Source of the DNA: Lutibacter sp. HS1-25
GTDB taxonomy: Bacteria; Bacteroidota; Bacteroidia; Flavobacteriales; Flavobacteriaceae
Assembly: GCF_004121075.1 (NCBI RefSeq)
Contig: NZ_RHLN01000003.1
Location: forward strand, 62,001 to 126,000
Length of the DNA: 64,000 bases
Direction of reading: 5' to 3'
The position numbers and the translations under genes were made by a program. The notes under the pieces were generated by a model. The model saw nothing but the letters and a program-made list of their open reading frames with translations, ran no database searches and was not told the DNA's origin. Positions 43,497-51,996 of this stretch are shown here, in pieces (position 1 is the first letter of the stretch; every line of letters begins with the position of its first letter).

Positions 43497-44492
43497 ATGA
43501 TATTCAAATCAAAATTACAAATCTCTATTTTTTTACTACTATCAGTTGTTATTATTGGCGTAACTGGTTATATGGTTATTGCGGGTGATAACTTTGTAGA
43601 CTCGTTGTATATGACCATTATTACAATGTCTACAGTTGGCTTTGGTGAAATTCATAAATTTTCGACAGAAACAAAGCTTTTTACCATATTTTTAATCATA
43701 ATTAGTATTGTAGTTTATGGATATTCAGTTACTGCAATTACCGAGTATTTGGCAAGTAGCAAATTTTTTCAACTTATAAAATATAAAAAAGTGGAACAAG
43801 AAATTGGTAAATTAGTAAATCATACCATTGTGTGTGGTTATGGACGAAATGGAAAACAAGCCGTAAATAAATTACGACAGTTTAATGTGCCTTGTGTGGT
43901 AATTGAAAAAAGAATTAATGAAATAGCTGATTTAGAGCGAGATGGGGTTTTGTATGTTGAAGGTGATGCAACTAATGATGATGATTTGTTAAAATTAGGA
44001 TTGGATAAAGCAAAAAGTTTAATTACGGCTTTGCCATCTGATGCCGATAATTTATTTGTGGTATTGTCTGCTCGTCAGTTCAATAAAAATTTTATTATAA
44101 TAAGCCGTGCTTCTAGTGAATCTTCTTACGGTAAATTAAAAATTGCAGGTGCTACAAATGTAATTATGCCCGATAAATTGGGTGGTGCACATATGGCTTC
44201 TTTGGTTGTAACTCCCGATTTAATTGAATTTATTGATAGACTTTCTATTTCTGGGAATGAAAATGCAAACCTCGAAGAGATATCTGTAAACAGCTTACCT
44301 AAAGAATTTTTATCCAAAACAATATTGGATTTAGATCTAAGAAAAAAAACAGGTTGTACAGCTATTGGCTTTAAAACTTCTACAGGAGAGTATATTATCA
44401 ATCCAGATGCGCACACTAAATTAGAAAAAGATACTTACTTAATTATTTTAGGAAACAGAGAACAAATAGCAAAACTTAGGGAAGTTTTTTAA
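43497..44492 (+). CDS. Potassium channel protein with TrkA-N/TrkA-C (RCK) domains
   Basis: A 331-residue two-transmembrane K+ channel of the MthK/Kch type. There are two hydrophobic helices flanking a pore loop with filter STVGFGE (residues 45-51; Phe in place of the commoner Tyr of TVGYG), then a TrkA-N Rossmann RCK domain (TIVCGYGRNGKQAVNKL, VVIEKRINEI, VEGDATNDDDLLKLGL) and a TrkA-C domain at the end (ISVNSLPKEFLSKTILDLDLRKKTGCTAIGF). It probably mediates K+ flux gated by ligand binding at the RCK ring. ATG 43497 was chosen over an upstream TTG that overlaps pspC. Confidence 0.9.
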   Translation: MIFKSKLQISIFLLLSVVIIGVTGYMVIAGDNFVDSLYMTIITMSTVGFGEIHKFSTETKLFTIFLIIISIVVYGYSVTAITEYLASSKFFQLIKYKKVEQEIGKLVNHTIVCGYGRNGKQAVNKLRQFNVPCVVIEKRINEIADLERDGVLYVEGDATNDDDLLKLGLDKAKSLITALPSDADNLFVVLSARQFNKNFIIISRASSESSYGKLKIAGATNVIMPDKLGGAHMASLVVTPDLIEFIDRLSISGNENANLEEISVNSLPKEFLSKTILDLDLRKKTGCTAIGFKTSTGEYIINPDAHTKLEKDTYLIILGNREQIAKLREVF

Positions 44493-44569
44493 TTTTAAAA
44501 TTGTCTAAAACTTGTAGTAAAATCAATTTTTTGCCATATTGCAGACTTTTTATGAAATTAACCAAAATT

Positions 44570-46174
44570 ATGACTAAAAAATTTATAAGCTTATTGCTTT
44601 TTATAGCCCCATTTATTTCAACTGCGCAAGAAAAAGGTTTAGATGAAAAAATCAATGATTGGTTTGAACCAATAACAGCAAAATGGGAAGGAATTGTTTT
44701 TTGGCTTGTACCAGGTACAGGTGTTCCTTTGGTTGTTTTTTTATTGGTGTTTGGAGCTGTATTTTTTACTTTTTATTTTAAGTTAATCAATATTCGAAGA
44801 TTTGGATTGGCTATAAATGTTGTTAGAGGTAAATATGATGAAGTTGAAGGGCATGGTGCTGAAAAAGCAGAACTAAATATTGTTGATGGTGATATTGTTG
44901 ATACAATACGAGACGAAAGTAAAGAAGGAGAAGTAACGCATTTTCAGGCTTTGGCAACAGCAGTTTCAGGAACTGTTGGTTTGGGAAATATTGCAGGGGT
45001 AGCTTTGGCCATTTCTATTGGTGGACCAGGTGCAACTTTTTGGATGGTAATGGCAGGTTTATTAAGTATGTCTACAAAATTTGTTGAATGTACTTTGGGA
45101 GTAAAATATAGAGATGTTGGTCCAGATGGAACTGTTTATGGAGGTCCAATGTATTACCTTACAAAAGGAATGGCTGAAAGAGGTTACAAGAATTTAGGAA
45201 AAGTACTTGCGGTACTTTTTGCAATATTATGTGTTGGAGCATCATTTGGTGGCGGTAATGCAGTACAGTCAAATCAGGCAGCGGAGCAATTGGCAAGTCT
45301 AATGGGAATGCAAGGTGGTCATTCGGGTACAATAATTGGGGTAGGTATTGCAATAGTTGTGGGGTTTGTAATTATTGGAGGAATCAAAAGAATTGCATCG
45401 GTTACTGAAAAGGTAGTGCCATTTATGGCGGTAATTTATATTTTAGCCTGTTTGGTTGTAATGTTTGCACACGCCAGTTATATAGATGATGCAATCGCAC
45501 TTATATTTAGAGAAGCATTTTCGCCAAGTGCAGGATTGGGAGGCTTTTTTGGTGTTTTAATTACAGGTTTTAGACGTGCAGTGTTTTCAAATGAAGCTGG
45601 TGCAGGTTCTGCTGCAATTGCGCACTCTGCAGTAAAAACAAAATATCCTGCTTCTGAAGGAATTGTTTCTTTGTTAGAACCTTTTATTGATACTGTTGTA
45701 ATTTGTACAATGACAGCCTTGGTAATTATTTTTTATAATAGTGACGGAATGTTTGTTTATGGTGGAGATGGTTCTGGTAACGTTATTATTAATGGTGTTG
45801 CTGTTGGTGGTGTAAATTTAACTTCTATGGCATTTGAAGCAGTAATTCCTTGGTTTCCTTATGTGTTAACATTGGCAGTTGTACTTTTTGCAATTTCAAC
45901 AATGATCTCTTGGTCTTATTACGGATTGCAATCTTGGAAATTTTTATTTGGTAGAAGTAAATTGGCTGATATAACTTATAAATTATTATTTATTGCATTT
46001 ATAATTATTGGTGCTGCAGCTTCTATGAAAGCGGTGTTTGATTTTTCTGATGCTATGATTTTAGCCTTGGTTTTTCCAAATATGATAGGTTTACTGTTCT
46101 TATTTCCTATTGTTAGAAGTGAACTTATCAGATATTTAAAAGCCATAAAAGTTAAATTAACAGTTATTAAATAA
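44570..46174 (+). CDS. Alanine/glycine:cation symporter family protein (AGCS)
   Basis: Sodium- or proton-coupled small neutral amino acid importer, about 534 residues from ATG 44570; ATG 44552 is an alternative. It has an N-terminal signal-like segment (FISLLLFIAPFISTAQ), then about 11 membrane helices with family motifs FQALATAVSGTVGLGNIAGVALAISIGGPGATFWM, TKFVECTLGVKYRD, GGPMYYLTKG, GFRRAVFSNEAGAGSAAIAHSA, and SWSYYGLQSWKFLFG near the end. The amino acid carried cannot be fixed. It lies 77 nt downstream of the channel gene and 7 nt upstream of the helix-hairpin-helix gene. Confidence 0.93.
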   Translation: MTKKFISLLLFIAPFISTAQEKGLDEKINDWFEPITAKWEGIVFWLVPGTGVPLVVFLLVFGAVFFTFYFKLINIRRFGLAINVVRGKYDEVEGHGAEKAELNIVDGDIVDTIRDESKEGEVTHFQALATAVSGTVGLGNIAGVALAISIGGPGATFWMVMAGLLSMSTKFVECTLGVKYRDVGPDGTVYGGPMYYLTKGMAERGYKNLGKVLAVLFAILCVGASFGGGNAVQSNQAAEQLASLMGMQGGHSGTIIGVGIAIVVGFVIIGGIKRIASVTEKVVPFMAVIYILACLVVMFAHASYIDDAIALIFREAFSPSAGLGGFFGVLITGFRRAVFSNEAGAGSAAIAHSAVKTKYPASEGIVSLLEPFIDTVVICTMTALVIIFYNSDGMFVYGGDGSGNVIINGVAVGGVNLTSMAFEAVIPWFPYVLTLAVVLFAISTMISWSYYGLQSWKFLFGRSKLADITYKLLFIAFIIIGAAASMKAVFDFSDAMILALVFPNMIGLLFLFPIVRSELIRYLKAIKVKLTVIK

Positions 46175-46181
46175 CTTTTTT

Positions 46182-47051
46182 ATGAATAGCTTTAAATCCC
46201 ATTTTAGGTATAATAAACGCCAACGAAATGGGATTTTATTTTTATTGATAATTATAATTCTCTTACAATTGGTTTTCTTTTTTGTTGATTTTTCTTCCGA
46301 AGAAAAGAATTCAGCAAATTCGGCCAAATTAATTATTTTTCAACAAGAAATGGATTCGTTACGTTTTGTTGAATTAGAAAATTCAAAACCTAAAATTTAT
46401 CCTTTCAATCCAAATTATATTACAGATTATAAAGGCTATCAATTGGGAATGTCTGTTGAAGAGATTGATAAATTATTGGATTTTAGAAAAAACGGAGCAT
46501 TTATCAATTCAGCAAAACAATTTCAAGAAATTACAGGTGTTAGCGATAGTTTGTTGAATGTGTTAAGCCCCTATTTTAAATTTCCAGATTGGATTGATTC
46601 TTCAAAATCTAATTCAAATGATGGTAATAATACCGTAAAAAAAGCTATGGAAATTCAAGATTTAAACTTGGCAACTGTTGAAGATTTAAAAAAAGTGAAG
46701 GGAATTGGTGAGGTACTTGCAAGTAGAATTGTTAATTATCGTACAAAATTACAAGGATTTTCAATGAATGAGCAATTGTATGAGGTTTGGAATTTAGATG
46801 AAGAAGTTGCAAATGATGTATTGAAATATTTTAGAGTTAAAACACCTCCAACCATTCAAAAAATAAATGTAAATACCGCAACTTTTAAAGAGGTTTTAGC
46901 CATTGTTTATATTGATTATGAGTTAACTAAAAAGATTTTTAATTATAGAGATGAGGTTGCTGAAATACAATCTTTGGAAGAATTAAAAAAAATTGAGGGT
47001 TTTCCTTTGGATAAATTCAACAGAATAGCACTATATTTGCAGGCTAAATAA
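46182..47051 (+). CDS. Membrane-anchored helix-hairpin-helix (ComEA-like) protein
   Basis: A 289-residue protein with one N-terminal membrane segment (residues about 18-36) and three helix-hairpin-helix-like units outside it: KGYQLGMSVEEIDKLLDFRK..., DLNLATVEDLKKVKGIGEVLASRIVNYR, and INVNTATFKEVLAIVYIDYELTKKIFNYR. The middle unit has the classic KGIGEVLA hairpin of ComEA, which binds DNA during uptake; a competence role in flavobacteria is not established. It is in tight series with the symporter (7 nt) and the acyl-CoA dehydrogenase (32 nt). Confidence 0.82.
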   Translation: MNSFKSHFRYNKRQRNGILFLLIIIILLQLVFFFVDFSSEEKNSANSAKLIIFQQEMDSLRFVELENSKPKIYPFNPNYITDYKGYQLGMSVEEIDKLLDFRKNGAFINSAKQFQEITGVSDSLLNVLSPYFKFPDWIDSSKSNSNDGNNTVKKAMEIQDLNLATVEDLKKVKGIGEVLASRIVNYRTKLQGFSMNEQLYEVWNLDEEVANDVLKYFRVKTPPTIQKINVNTATFKEVLAIVYIDYELTKKIFNYRDEVAEIQSLEELKKIEGFPLDKFNRIALYLQAK

Positions 47052-47083
47052 AATTTCAACAAAAAAATAATAGTTTTCCCACT

Positions 47084-48259
47084 ATGAATAGTATGTATTT
47101 TACTGAAGAACACGAGGCATTTAGAAGAAGTTTCCAAGATTTTTTAAAAAAGGAAGTTGTTCCAAATGTTGATAAATGGGAGAAAGATGGTTTTGTAGAT
47201 AAAAACATCTGGAAAAAAATGGGTGAAATGGGCTATTTTGGCCTAAATTATCCTGAAGAATTTGGAGGTATAAATCTTGATCTTTTTTATACGGTGGTTT
47301 TTTTAGAAGAAATGCAAAAAGTAAATTCAGCTGGATTTGCTGCAGCTATTTGGGCGCATACTTATTTAGCAATGACTCACCTAGAAAAAGAGGGAAGTTC
47401 TGCTATAAAAGAAAAATATTTAACAGCAAGTATTCTTGGCGAAAAAGTTGGTTGTTTGTGTATTTCTGAACCATTTGGAGGTTCTGATGTTGCAGGAATG
47501 AGAACTACCGCTGTGAAAAATGGTGATACCTATATATTAAACGGATCAAAAACATTTATTACAAATGGTGTTTATTCAGACTATTTGGTGGTTGCAGCAA
47601 AAACTAATACCGAATTAGGTAATAAAGGAATGAGTATTTTTGTTGTTGATCGTGAAACTTCTGGAATTACAGCAACACATTTAGAAAAATTGGGTTGGAA
47701 AGCCTCTGATACTGCCGAAATTGCTTTTGATAATGTGGTCATTCCTGCTGAAAATTTGTTAGGTGAAGAAGGGAAAGGGTTTCCGTACATTATGCAACAT
47801 TTTGCTTTAGAGCGTGTAATAATGGGTATAAATGCTCATGCAAGTGCTGAATACGCATTAGATTATGCAATTAAATACATGTCTGAAAGAAGTGCATTTG
47901 GGAAAACAATAGATAAATTTCAGGCATTGCGCCATAAAGTTGCCGATTTAGCAAGTGAAATAGAGATGTGTAAAGAGTTTAATTACTCAGTAATCTATAG
48001 GTTAGATAGAGGTCAGTATGTTGTAAAAGAGGCTACCATGTCTAAATTATTGTCTACCAAAATGGCAGATAAAGTAATTTATGAATGTTTGCAATTTCTT
48101 GGCGGTTATGGCTATATGGAAGAATATCCTATGGCAAGAATGTTTAGAGATAGTCGCTTAGGCCCAATTGGAGGTGGAACTTCAGAAATTTTGAGAGAAA
48201 TTATCGCAAAAATTGTTATAGATAAGAAAGAGTATAAGCCAATTGCTAAAATAAAATAA
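47084..48259 (+). CDS. Acyl-CoA dehydrogenase
   Basis: FAD-dependent alpha,beta-dehydrogenation of acyl-CoA. The 391-residue protein has family signatures GCLCISEPFGGSDVAGMRTTA and QFLGGYGYMEEYPMARMFRDSR, with LGPIGGGTSEILREIIAK at the C-terminus. The position of the catalytic Glu is consistent with the medium/long-chain type (the segment LGPIGGGTSEI lacks it, so it may sit elsewhere as in isovaleryl or long-chain types). Chain-length specificity cannot be told. It is the last gene of the 43.3-48.3 kb series and ends before the rpsU promoter. Confidence 0.93.
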   Translation: MNSMYFTEEHEAFRRSFQDFLKKEVVPNVDKWEKDGFVDKNIWKKMGEMGYFGLNYPEEFGGINLDLFYTVVFLEEMQKVNSAGFAAAIWAHTYLAMTHLEKEGSSAIKEKYLTASILGEKVGCLCISEPFGGSDVAGMRTTAVKNGDTYILNGSKTFITNGVYSDYLVVAAKTNTELGNKGMSIFVVDRETSGITATHLEKLGWKASDTAEIAFDNVVIPAENLLGEEGKGFPYIMQHFALERVIMGINAHASAEYALDYAIKYMSERSAFGKTIDKFQALRHKVADLASEIEMCKEFNYSVIYRLDRGQYVVKEATMSKLLSTKMADKVIYECLQFLGGYGYMEEYPMARMFRDSRLGPIGGGTSEILREIIAKIVIDKKEYKPIAKIK

Positions 48260-48269
48260 CATAAATACA

Positions 48270-48299
48270 TTGCTTGTATTTATTTTGTTTGTATCTTTG
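48270..48299 (+). promoter_or_regulatory. Promoter of rpsU
   Basis: TTG (48270-48272), 19 nt, TATCTTTG (48292-48299). The -7 box is identical to that of the tRNA-Lys promoter at 13309. The expected leader before the ATG is about 40 nt. Confidence 0.8.
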
Positions 48300-48328
48300 C
48301 AATCCAAAAAATAAAAGAGAACAATTTG

Positions 48329-48338
48329 AAAGGAGGTG
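48329..48338 (+). promoter_or_regulatory. Perfect Shine-Dalgarno of rpsU
   Basis: AAAGGAGGTG is a ten-base match to the 16S anti-Shine-Dalgarno and ends 7 nt before the rpsU ATG. Other genes in this window have no such site. In Flavobacterium johnsoniae, S21 with S18 and S6 covers the anti-SD, and rpsU keeps a strong SD as an autoregulatory sensor; this site fits that model. Confidence 0.93.
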
Positions 48339-48345
48339 CTAAAAT

Positions 48346-48543
48346 ATGTTAATCATACCAGTTAAAGACGGAGAAAATATTGATAGAGCGTTAAAACGTT
48401 ACAAAAGAAAATTTGATCGTACGAAGACAATGAAAAATTTGCGTAACCGTAAGCAATTCAATAAACCTTCAGTTGAAAACCGCGCACAAATTATAAAAGC
48501 TCGATATGTTCAAAAATTAAGAACAGCAGAAGAGCAAGGTTAA
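48346..48543 (+). CDS. rpsU: 30S ribosomal protein S21
   Basis: Small-subunit platform protein bS21, 65 residues: MLIIPVKDGENIDRALKRYKRKFDRTKTMKNLRNRKQF, with the basic helix typical of the family. In Bacteroidota it occludes the anti-Shine-Dalgarno end of 16S rRNA. It is preceded by its own promoter and a strong SD, and followed by a hairpin that precedes xerC, so it can be expressed separately from the downstream xerC-hpf genes. Confidence 0.97.
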   Translation: MLIIPVKDGENIDRALKRYKRKFDRTKTMKNLRNRKQFNKPSVENRAQIIKARYVQKLRTAEEQG

Positions 48544-48562
48544 TTTTTAGCCAAAACATTTT

Positions 48563-48619
48563 AAACCGTTAGTTAAAACAAATTACAATTTGTATGTTTG
48601 TTTACTAACGGTTTTTTTT
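48563..48619 (+). terminator. Terminator/attenuator between rpsU and xerC
   Basis: Outer arms AAACCGTTAGT and ACTAACGGTTT (11 bp, perfect) enclose a 30-nt loop with a smaller inner stem (ACAAAT/ATTTGT), followed by five T. The T-run ends on the base before the xerC ATG. Probably partial termination that lowers xerC-hpf relative to rpsU. Confidence 0.8.
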
Positions 48620-49507
48620 ATGCCTATAAATGCCTTTATAAATTATATTTCGCTCGAAAAAAAATATTCGTTACATACTGTGACGGCCTATAAAAACGAT
48701 TTGATTTCTTTTCAGGAATTTTGTGTTTCAGAATTTGAAAGTGATGATATTGTAAATGCAAATTATTCTCAAATTAGAAGTTGGATAGTTGTTTTAGTAA
48801 ATTCAGATATTTCAAATCGAAGTATAAACAGAAAAATATCTTCGTTAAAATCGTTCTACAAGTTTCTTCAAAAGACAAAACAATTAGATTTAAACCCACT
48901 AACAAAACATAAAGCTTTAAAAGTGGCAAAAAGAGTTCAGGTTCCTTTTTCTGAAAAAGAGATTGAAAGTGTTTTAAATTTAAATATGGAAAATACTGAT
49001 TTTGAATCTGTAAGAGATAAGTTGATTGTGGAATTGTTATATTCAACAGGTATGCGTAGAAGTGAATTGGTAAATTTAAGATTAAATGATATAGATAGAA
49101 GTAATGGTGTAGTAAAGGTCTTAGGAAAAAGAAATAAAGAGCGCTATATTCCATTGTTAAAATCTGTATTAGACTCATTAGCAATATATCACGAGTTTAG
49201 AGGTGTTATTGAGTCTGATCAATCATATTTATTTGTTACAAAACATGGTAAAAAAATATACGATACACTTGTATATCGTATAATAAATAATTATTTTAGT
49301 ACTGTGTCGTTGAAGGTAAAGAAAAGCCCACATGTAATAAGGCATTCTTTTGCAACACATTTATTAAATGAAGGTGCTGATCTAAACGCTGTAAAAGAAT
49401 TGCTTGGGCATTCTAGTTTGGCGTCAACACAAGTATATACCCATAGTAGTTTGGGTAAGTTAAAGGAAGTGTATAATCTAGCTCACCCAAGGAGCGATAA
49501 AAACTAA
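48620..49507 (+). CDS. xerC: Tyrosine recombinase XerC/XerD family
   Basis: Site-specific recombinase of the Xer type that resolves chromosome dimers at dif. From ATG 48620 it is 295 residues, the usual Xer length (a longer frame from TTG 48590 would begin within the terminator). The N-terminal SAM-like DNA-binding domain (ISLEKKYSLHTVTAYKNDL...RKISSLKSFYKFL) is followed by the catalytic domain with Arg in STGMRRSELVNLRL, Lys in VLGKRNKERYIPL, His-x-x-Arg in PHVIRHSFATHLL, His in LGHSSLASTQ and the nucleophilic Tyr in VYTH. Housekeeping length and context argue against a phage integrase. The C or D assignment is not certain. Confidence 0.88.
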   Translation: MPINAFINYISLEKKYSLHTVTAYKNDLISFQEFCVSEFESDDIVNANYSQIRSWIVVLVNSDISNRSINRKISSLKSFYKFLQKTKQLDLNPLTKHKALKVAKRVQVPFSEKEIESVLNLNMENTDFESVRDKLIVELLYSTGMRRSELVNLRLNDIDRSNGVVKVLGKRNKERYIPLLKSVLDSLAIYHEFRGVIESDQSYLFVTKHGKKIYDTLVYRIINNYFSTVSLKVKKSPHVIRHSFATHLLNEGADLNAVKELLGHSSLASTQVYTHSSLGKLKEVYNLAHPRSDKN

Positions 49508-49513
49508 ATTATT

Positions 49514-49813
49514 ATGAAAGTAAATTTGCAATGTGTAAATTTTAATGTAGACAAGGGGCTTGTTGAGTTTGTTGAAAAGAAATTATCTGCTTTAGATAAG
49601 TATTATGATAAAATTGTAGATGCAGAAGTGTATCTTAAAGTACAGCAAACAAGTGAAAAAGAAAACAAACTTATTGATGTAAAATTAAATGTACCTGGTA
49701 ACGATTTTGTTGTAAAAAAACAATGTAAAACCTTTGAAGAAGGTATTTTGTTGGCTGCAGATTCCTTGAAAAGGCAATTGGCAAAAAAGAAAGAAAAAGT
49801 AAGAGAAAAATAA
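49514..49813 (+). CDS. hpf: Ribosome hibernation-promoting factor, short form (HPF/RaiA)
   Basis: A 99-residue ribosome-associated factor that binds the decoding centre in stationary phase. It has family features in the N-terminal beta strand VNLQCVNFNVDKGLVEFVEKKLSALDKYYDKI, AEVYLKV, and the C-terminal helix ADSLKRQLAKKKEK. It lacks the C-terminal dimerisation domain of long HPF. It is 6 nt downstream of xerC and likely cotranscribed with it and rpsU, an arrangement that groups two ribosome-binding proteins in one locus. Confidence 0.93.
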   Translation: MKVNLQCVNFNVDKGLVEFVEKKLSALDKYYDKIVDAEVYLKVQQTSEKENKLIDVKLNVPGNDFVVKKQCKTFEEGILLAADSLKRQLAKKKEKVREK

Positions 49814-49838
49814 TATTAAAAAAAATAACATAAAAAGT

Positions 49839-49869
49839 TTTGGATTAAAATAAAACTTTAATACATTTG
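49839..49869 (+). promoter_or_regulatory. Promoter of the tRNA cluster-tuf region
   Basis: TTTG (49839-49842), 19 nt, TACATTTG (49862-49869): a perfect two-box Bacteroidota promoter. The first tRNA begins 41 nt later. Confidence 0.85.
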
Positions 49870-49910
49870 CAGTCCGTTAGAAATAGCGGACTTCTTTTAT
49901 GGAGTAAAAT

Positions 49911-49984
49911 GCCGATGTAGCTCAGCTGGCTAGAGCAGCTGATTTGTAATCAGCAGGTCGTGGGTTCGAGTCCCTCTATCGGCT
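49911..49984 (+). tRNA. tRNA-Thr (anticodon TGT)
   Basis: 74 nt: acceptor GCCGATG/TATCGGC, anticodon stem GCTGA/TCAGC with loop TTTGTAA, T-arm GGGTTCGAGTCCC, discriminator T. Confidence 0.97.
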
Positions 49985-50059
49985 CAAAAACAAGAAATTG
50001 TTTTTAAAATGAAAAGAGTAAGTGTTTGTTCATTTGCTTAGATCTTTGAAAATTAAAAT

Positions 50060-50140
<81 letters not shown>

Positions 50141-50194
50141 CGAAAAGGAAGTAATAAGAAATTATTACAACAATGATGATTTGAAAAAATTATT

Positions 50195-50267
50195 GCGAGA
50201 GTAGCTCAGTTGGTAGAGCTTCAGCCTTCCAAGCTGACTGTCGCCGGTTCGAGCCCGGTCTCTCGCT
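50195..50267 (+). tRNA. tRNA-Gly (anticodon TCC)
   Basis: 73 nt: acceptor GCGAGAG/CTCTCGC, anticodon stem TCAGC/GCTGA with loop CTTCCAA, T-arm CGGTTCGAGCCCG, discriminator T. Confidence 0.97.
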
Positions 50268-50278
50268 CTATTTTTTTG

Positions 50279-50350
50279 GCCGGTGTAGCTCAGGGGTAGA
50301 GTGTTTCCTTGGTAAGGAAGAGGTCACGGGTTCAAATCCCGTCATTGGCT
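50279..50350 (+). tRNA. tRNA-Thr (anticodon GGT)
   Basis: 72 nt: acceptor GCCGGTG/CATTGGC with two G-T wobbles, anticodon stem TTTCC/GGAAG (one wobble) with loop TTGGTAA, T-arm GGGTTCAAATCCC, discriminator T. Confidence 0.96.
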
Positions 50351-50406
50351 CAAGTAAAGTATTGAATTTAACACTATATATAACTAAGATTTAAAAATTA
50401 ATAATC

Positions 50407-51594
50407 ATGGCAAAAGCAAATTTTGATCGTTCCAAACCACACCTTAACATAGGTACTATTGGACACGTTGACCACGGTAAAACTACTTTAACTGCTGCTA
50501 TTACTGTAGTATTAGCACAAAAAGGATTTTGTGAAGTAAAAAACTTTGACCAAATCGATAATGCTCCTGAAGAAAAAGAAAGAGGTATTACAATTAACAC
50601 TGCTCACGTAGAATACGCTACAGCTAACCGTCATTACGCTCATGTTGACTGTCCAGGTCACGCGGATTACGTAAAGAACATGGTAACTGGTGCTGCTCAA
50701 ATGGACGGTGCAATTATCGTTGTTGCTGCAACAGATGGTCCTATGCCTCAAACTAGAGAGCATATCTTATTAGGTCGTCAAGTAGGTATTCCAAGATTAG
50801 TTGTATTCATGAATAAAGTGGATATGGTTGATGATGAGGAGTTATTAGAATTGGTAGAGATGGAAATCAGAGATTTATTATCTTTCTACGAATATGATGG
50901 TGATAACACTCCAGTTATTCAAGGTTCTGCTTTGGGTGGTCTTAACAATGAGCCAAAATGGGTTGAAAAGATTATGGAATTAATGGATGCTGTTGATTCT
51001 TGGATCGAGTTACCAAAACGTGACGTTGATAAAGATTTCTTAATGCCAATTGAAGATGTATTCTCAATTACAGGTCGTGGAACTGTTGCTACAGGTCGTA
51101 TCGAAACTGGTGTTGCTAATACAGGTGATGCTGTTGAAATTATCGGTATGGGTGCTGAAAAATTAACTTCTACAATTACTGGAGTTGAAATGTTCCGTAA
51201 AATATTAGATAGAGGTGAAGCTGGAGATAACGTAGGTATCTTATTAAGAGGTATTGCAAAAGAAGATATCCGTAGAGGTATGGTAATTTGTAAACCAAAA
51301 TCAGTAACTCCACACGCTAAATTTAAAGCTGAGGTTTATATCCTTAAAAAAGAAGAAGGTGGTCGTCATACACCATTCCATAACAACTATCGTCCACAGT
51401 TTTACGTACGTACAACTGACGTAACTGGTACTATTATGTTGCCAGAAGGAGTTGAGATGGTTATGCCAGGTGACAACTTAACAATAAATGTTGAATTACA
51501 CCAAAAAATTGCATTAAACGTAGGTTTACGTTTTGCAATCCGTGAAGGTGGTAGAACAGTAGGTGCTGGTCAAGTAACTGAGTTATTAGACTAA
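50407..51594 (+). CDS. tuf: Elongation factor Tu
   Basis: GTPase that delivers aminoacyl-tRNA to the ribosome, 395 residues. G-motifs: [10 protein letters not shown] (G1), GITIN (G2), DCPGHADY (G3) and NKVD (G4); domain [16 protein letters not shown]; domain [16 protein letters not shown] and [10 protein letters not shown]. No SD precedes the ATG; the sequence just before it is AT-only, typical of highly expressed Bacteroidota genes. Arrangement tRNAs-tuf-trnW-secE-nusG is the ancestral bacterial order. Confidence 0.99.
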   Translation: MAKANFDRSKPHLNIGTIGHVDHGKTTLTAAITVVLAQKGFCEVKNFDQIDNAPEEKERGITINTAHVEYATANRHYAHVDCPGHADYVKNMVTGAAQMDGAIIVVAATDGPMPQTREHILLGRQVGIPRLVVFMNKVDMVDDEELLELVEMEIRDLLSFYEYDGDNTPVIQGSALGGLNNEPKWVEKIMELMDAVDSWIELPKRDVDKDFLMPIEDVFSITGRGTVATGRIETGVANTGDAVEIIGMGAEKLTSTITGVEMFRKILDRGEAGDNVGILLRGIAKEDIRRGMVICKPKSVTPHAKFKAEVYILKKEEGGRHTPFHNNYRPQFYVRTTDVTGTIMLPEGVEMVMPGDNLTINVELHQKIALNVGLRFAIREGGRTVGAGQVTELLD

Positions 51595-51614
51595 TTACCA
51601 GATTACAATAAATT

Positions 51615-51642
51615 AAGGTGCTTCTTATTAGAGGAGCACCTT
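51615..51642 (+). other. Hairpin between tuf and tRNA-Trp
   Basis: Arms AAGGTGCT/AGCACCTT (8 bp) with a partly self-pairing loop. It is followed by ATATTTA rather than a T-run, so it is more likely an RNA-processing or 3'-protecting hairpin than a full terminator, allowing transcription into trnW-secE-nusG. Confidence 0.65.
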
Positions 51643-51648
51643 ATATTT

Positions 51649-51721
51649 ACGGGCGTAGCTCAGTTGGTAGAGCACTGGTCTCCAAAACCAGGTGTCGGGA
51701 GTTCGAGTCTCTCCGCCCGTG
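51649..51721 (+). tRNA. tRNA-Trp (anticodon CCA)
   Basis: 73 nt: acceptor ACGGGCG/CGCCCGT, anticodon stem CTGGT/ACCAG with loop CTCCAAA, T-arm GAGTTCGAGTCTC, discriminator G as expected for tRNA-Trp. Confidence 0.97.
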
Positions 51722-51800
51722 CAATAAAATAATAAGGAATTGGTAGTTTATTCTAAATGTTATATGCGAATAAATTTATCTCCGTACAAAATTTAAAGAA

Positions 51801-51989
51801 ATGAATTTAGTTCAATATATAAAAGATGCCTTTGATGAGTTGAGACATAAAATGTCTTGGATCTCTTGGGAAGAAGCTCAAAAATCAACTGTAGTTGTTG
51901 CTGTATTTACAGTAATTTTTGCAATTGCGGTATTTGCTGTTGATAAATTATTTCAAACTGGATTAACGGAATATTTTAAATTATTTTAA
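51801..51989 (+). CDS. secE: Preprotein translocase subunit SecE
   Basis: A 62-residue short-form SecE, the clamp subunit of SecYEG: an amphipathic N-terminal helix (YIKDAFDELRHKMSWISWEEAQKST) followed by one transmembrane helix (VVVAVFTVIFAIAVFAVDKLFQ). It lies 79 nt after tRNA-Trp and 7 nt before nusG, the usual order. Confidence 0.96.
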   Translation: MNLVQYIKDAFDELRHKMSWISWEEAQKSTVVVAVFTVIFAIAVFAVDKLFQTGLTEYFKLF

Positions 51990-51996
51990 AAGACTT

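Noticed and set aside
48620-49507. Phage or integrative-element integrase with an attachment site in the nearby tRNA genes
   Set aside because: The recombinase is of housekeeping Xer length, sits between rpsU and hpf, and no tRNA-end duplication or cargo genes are present.
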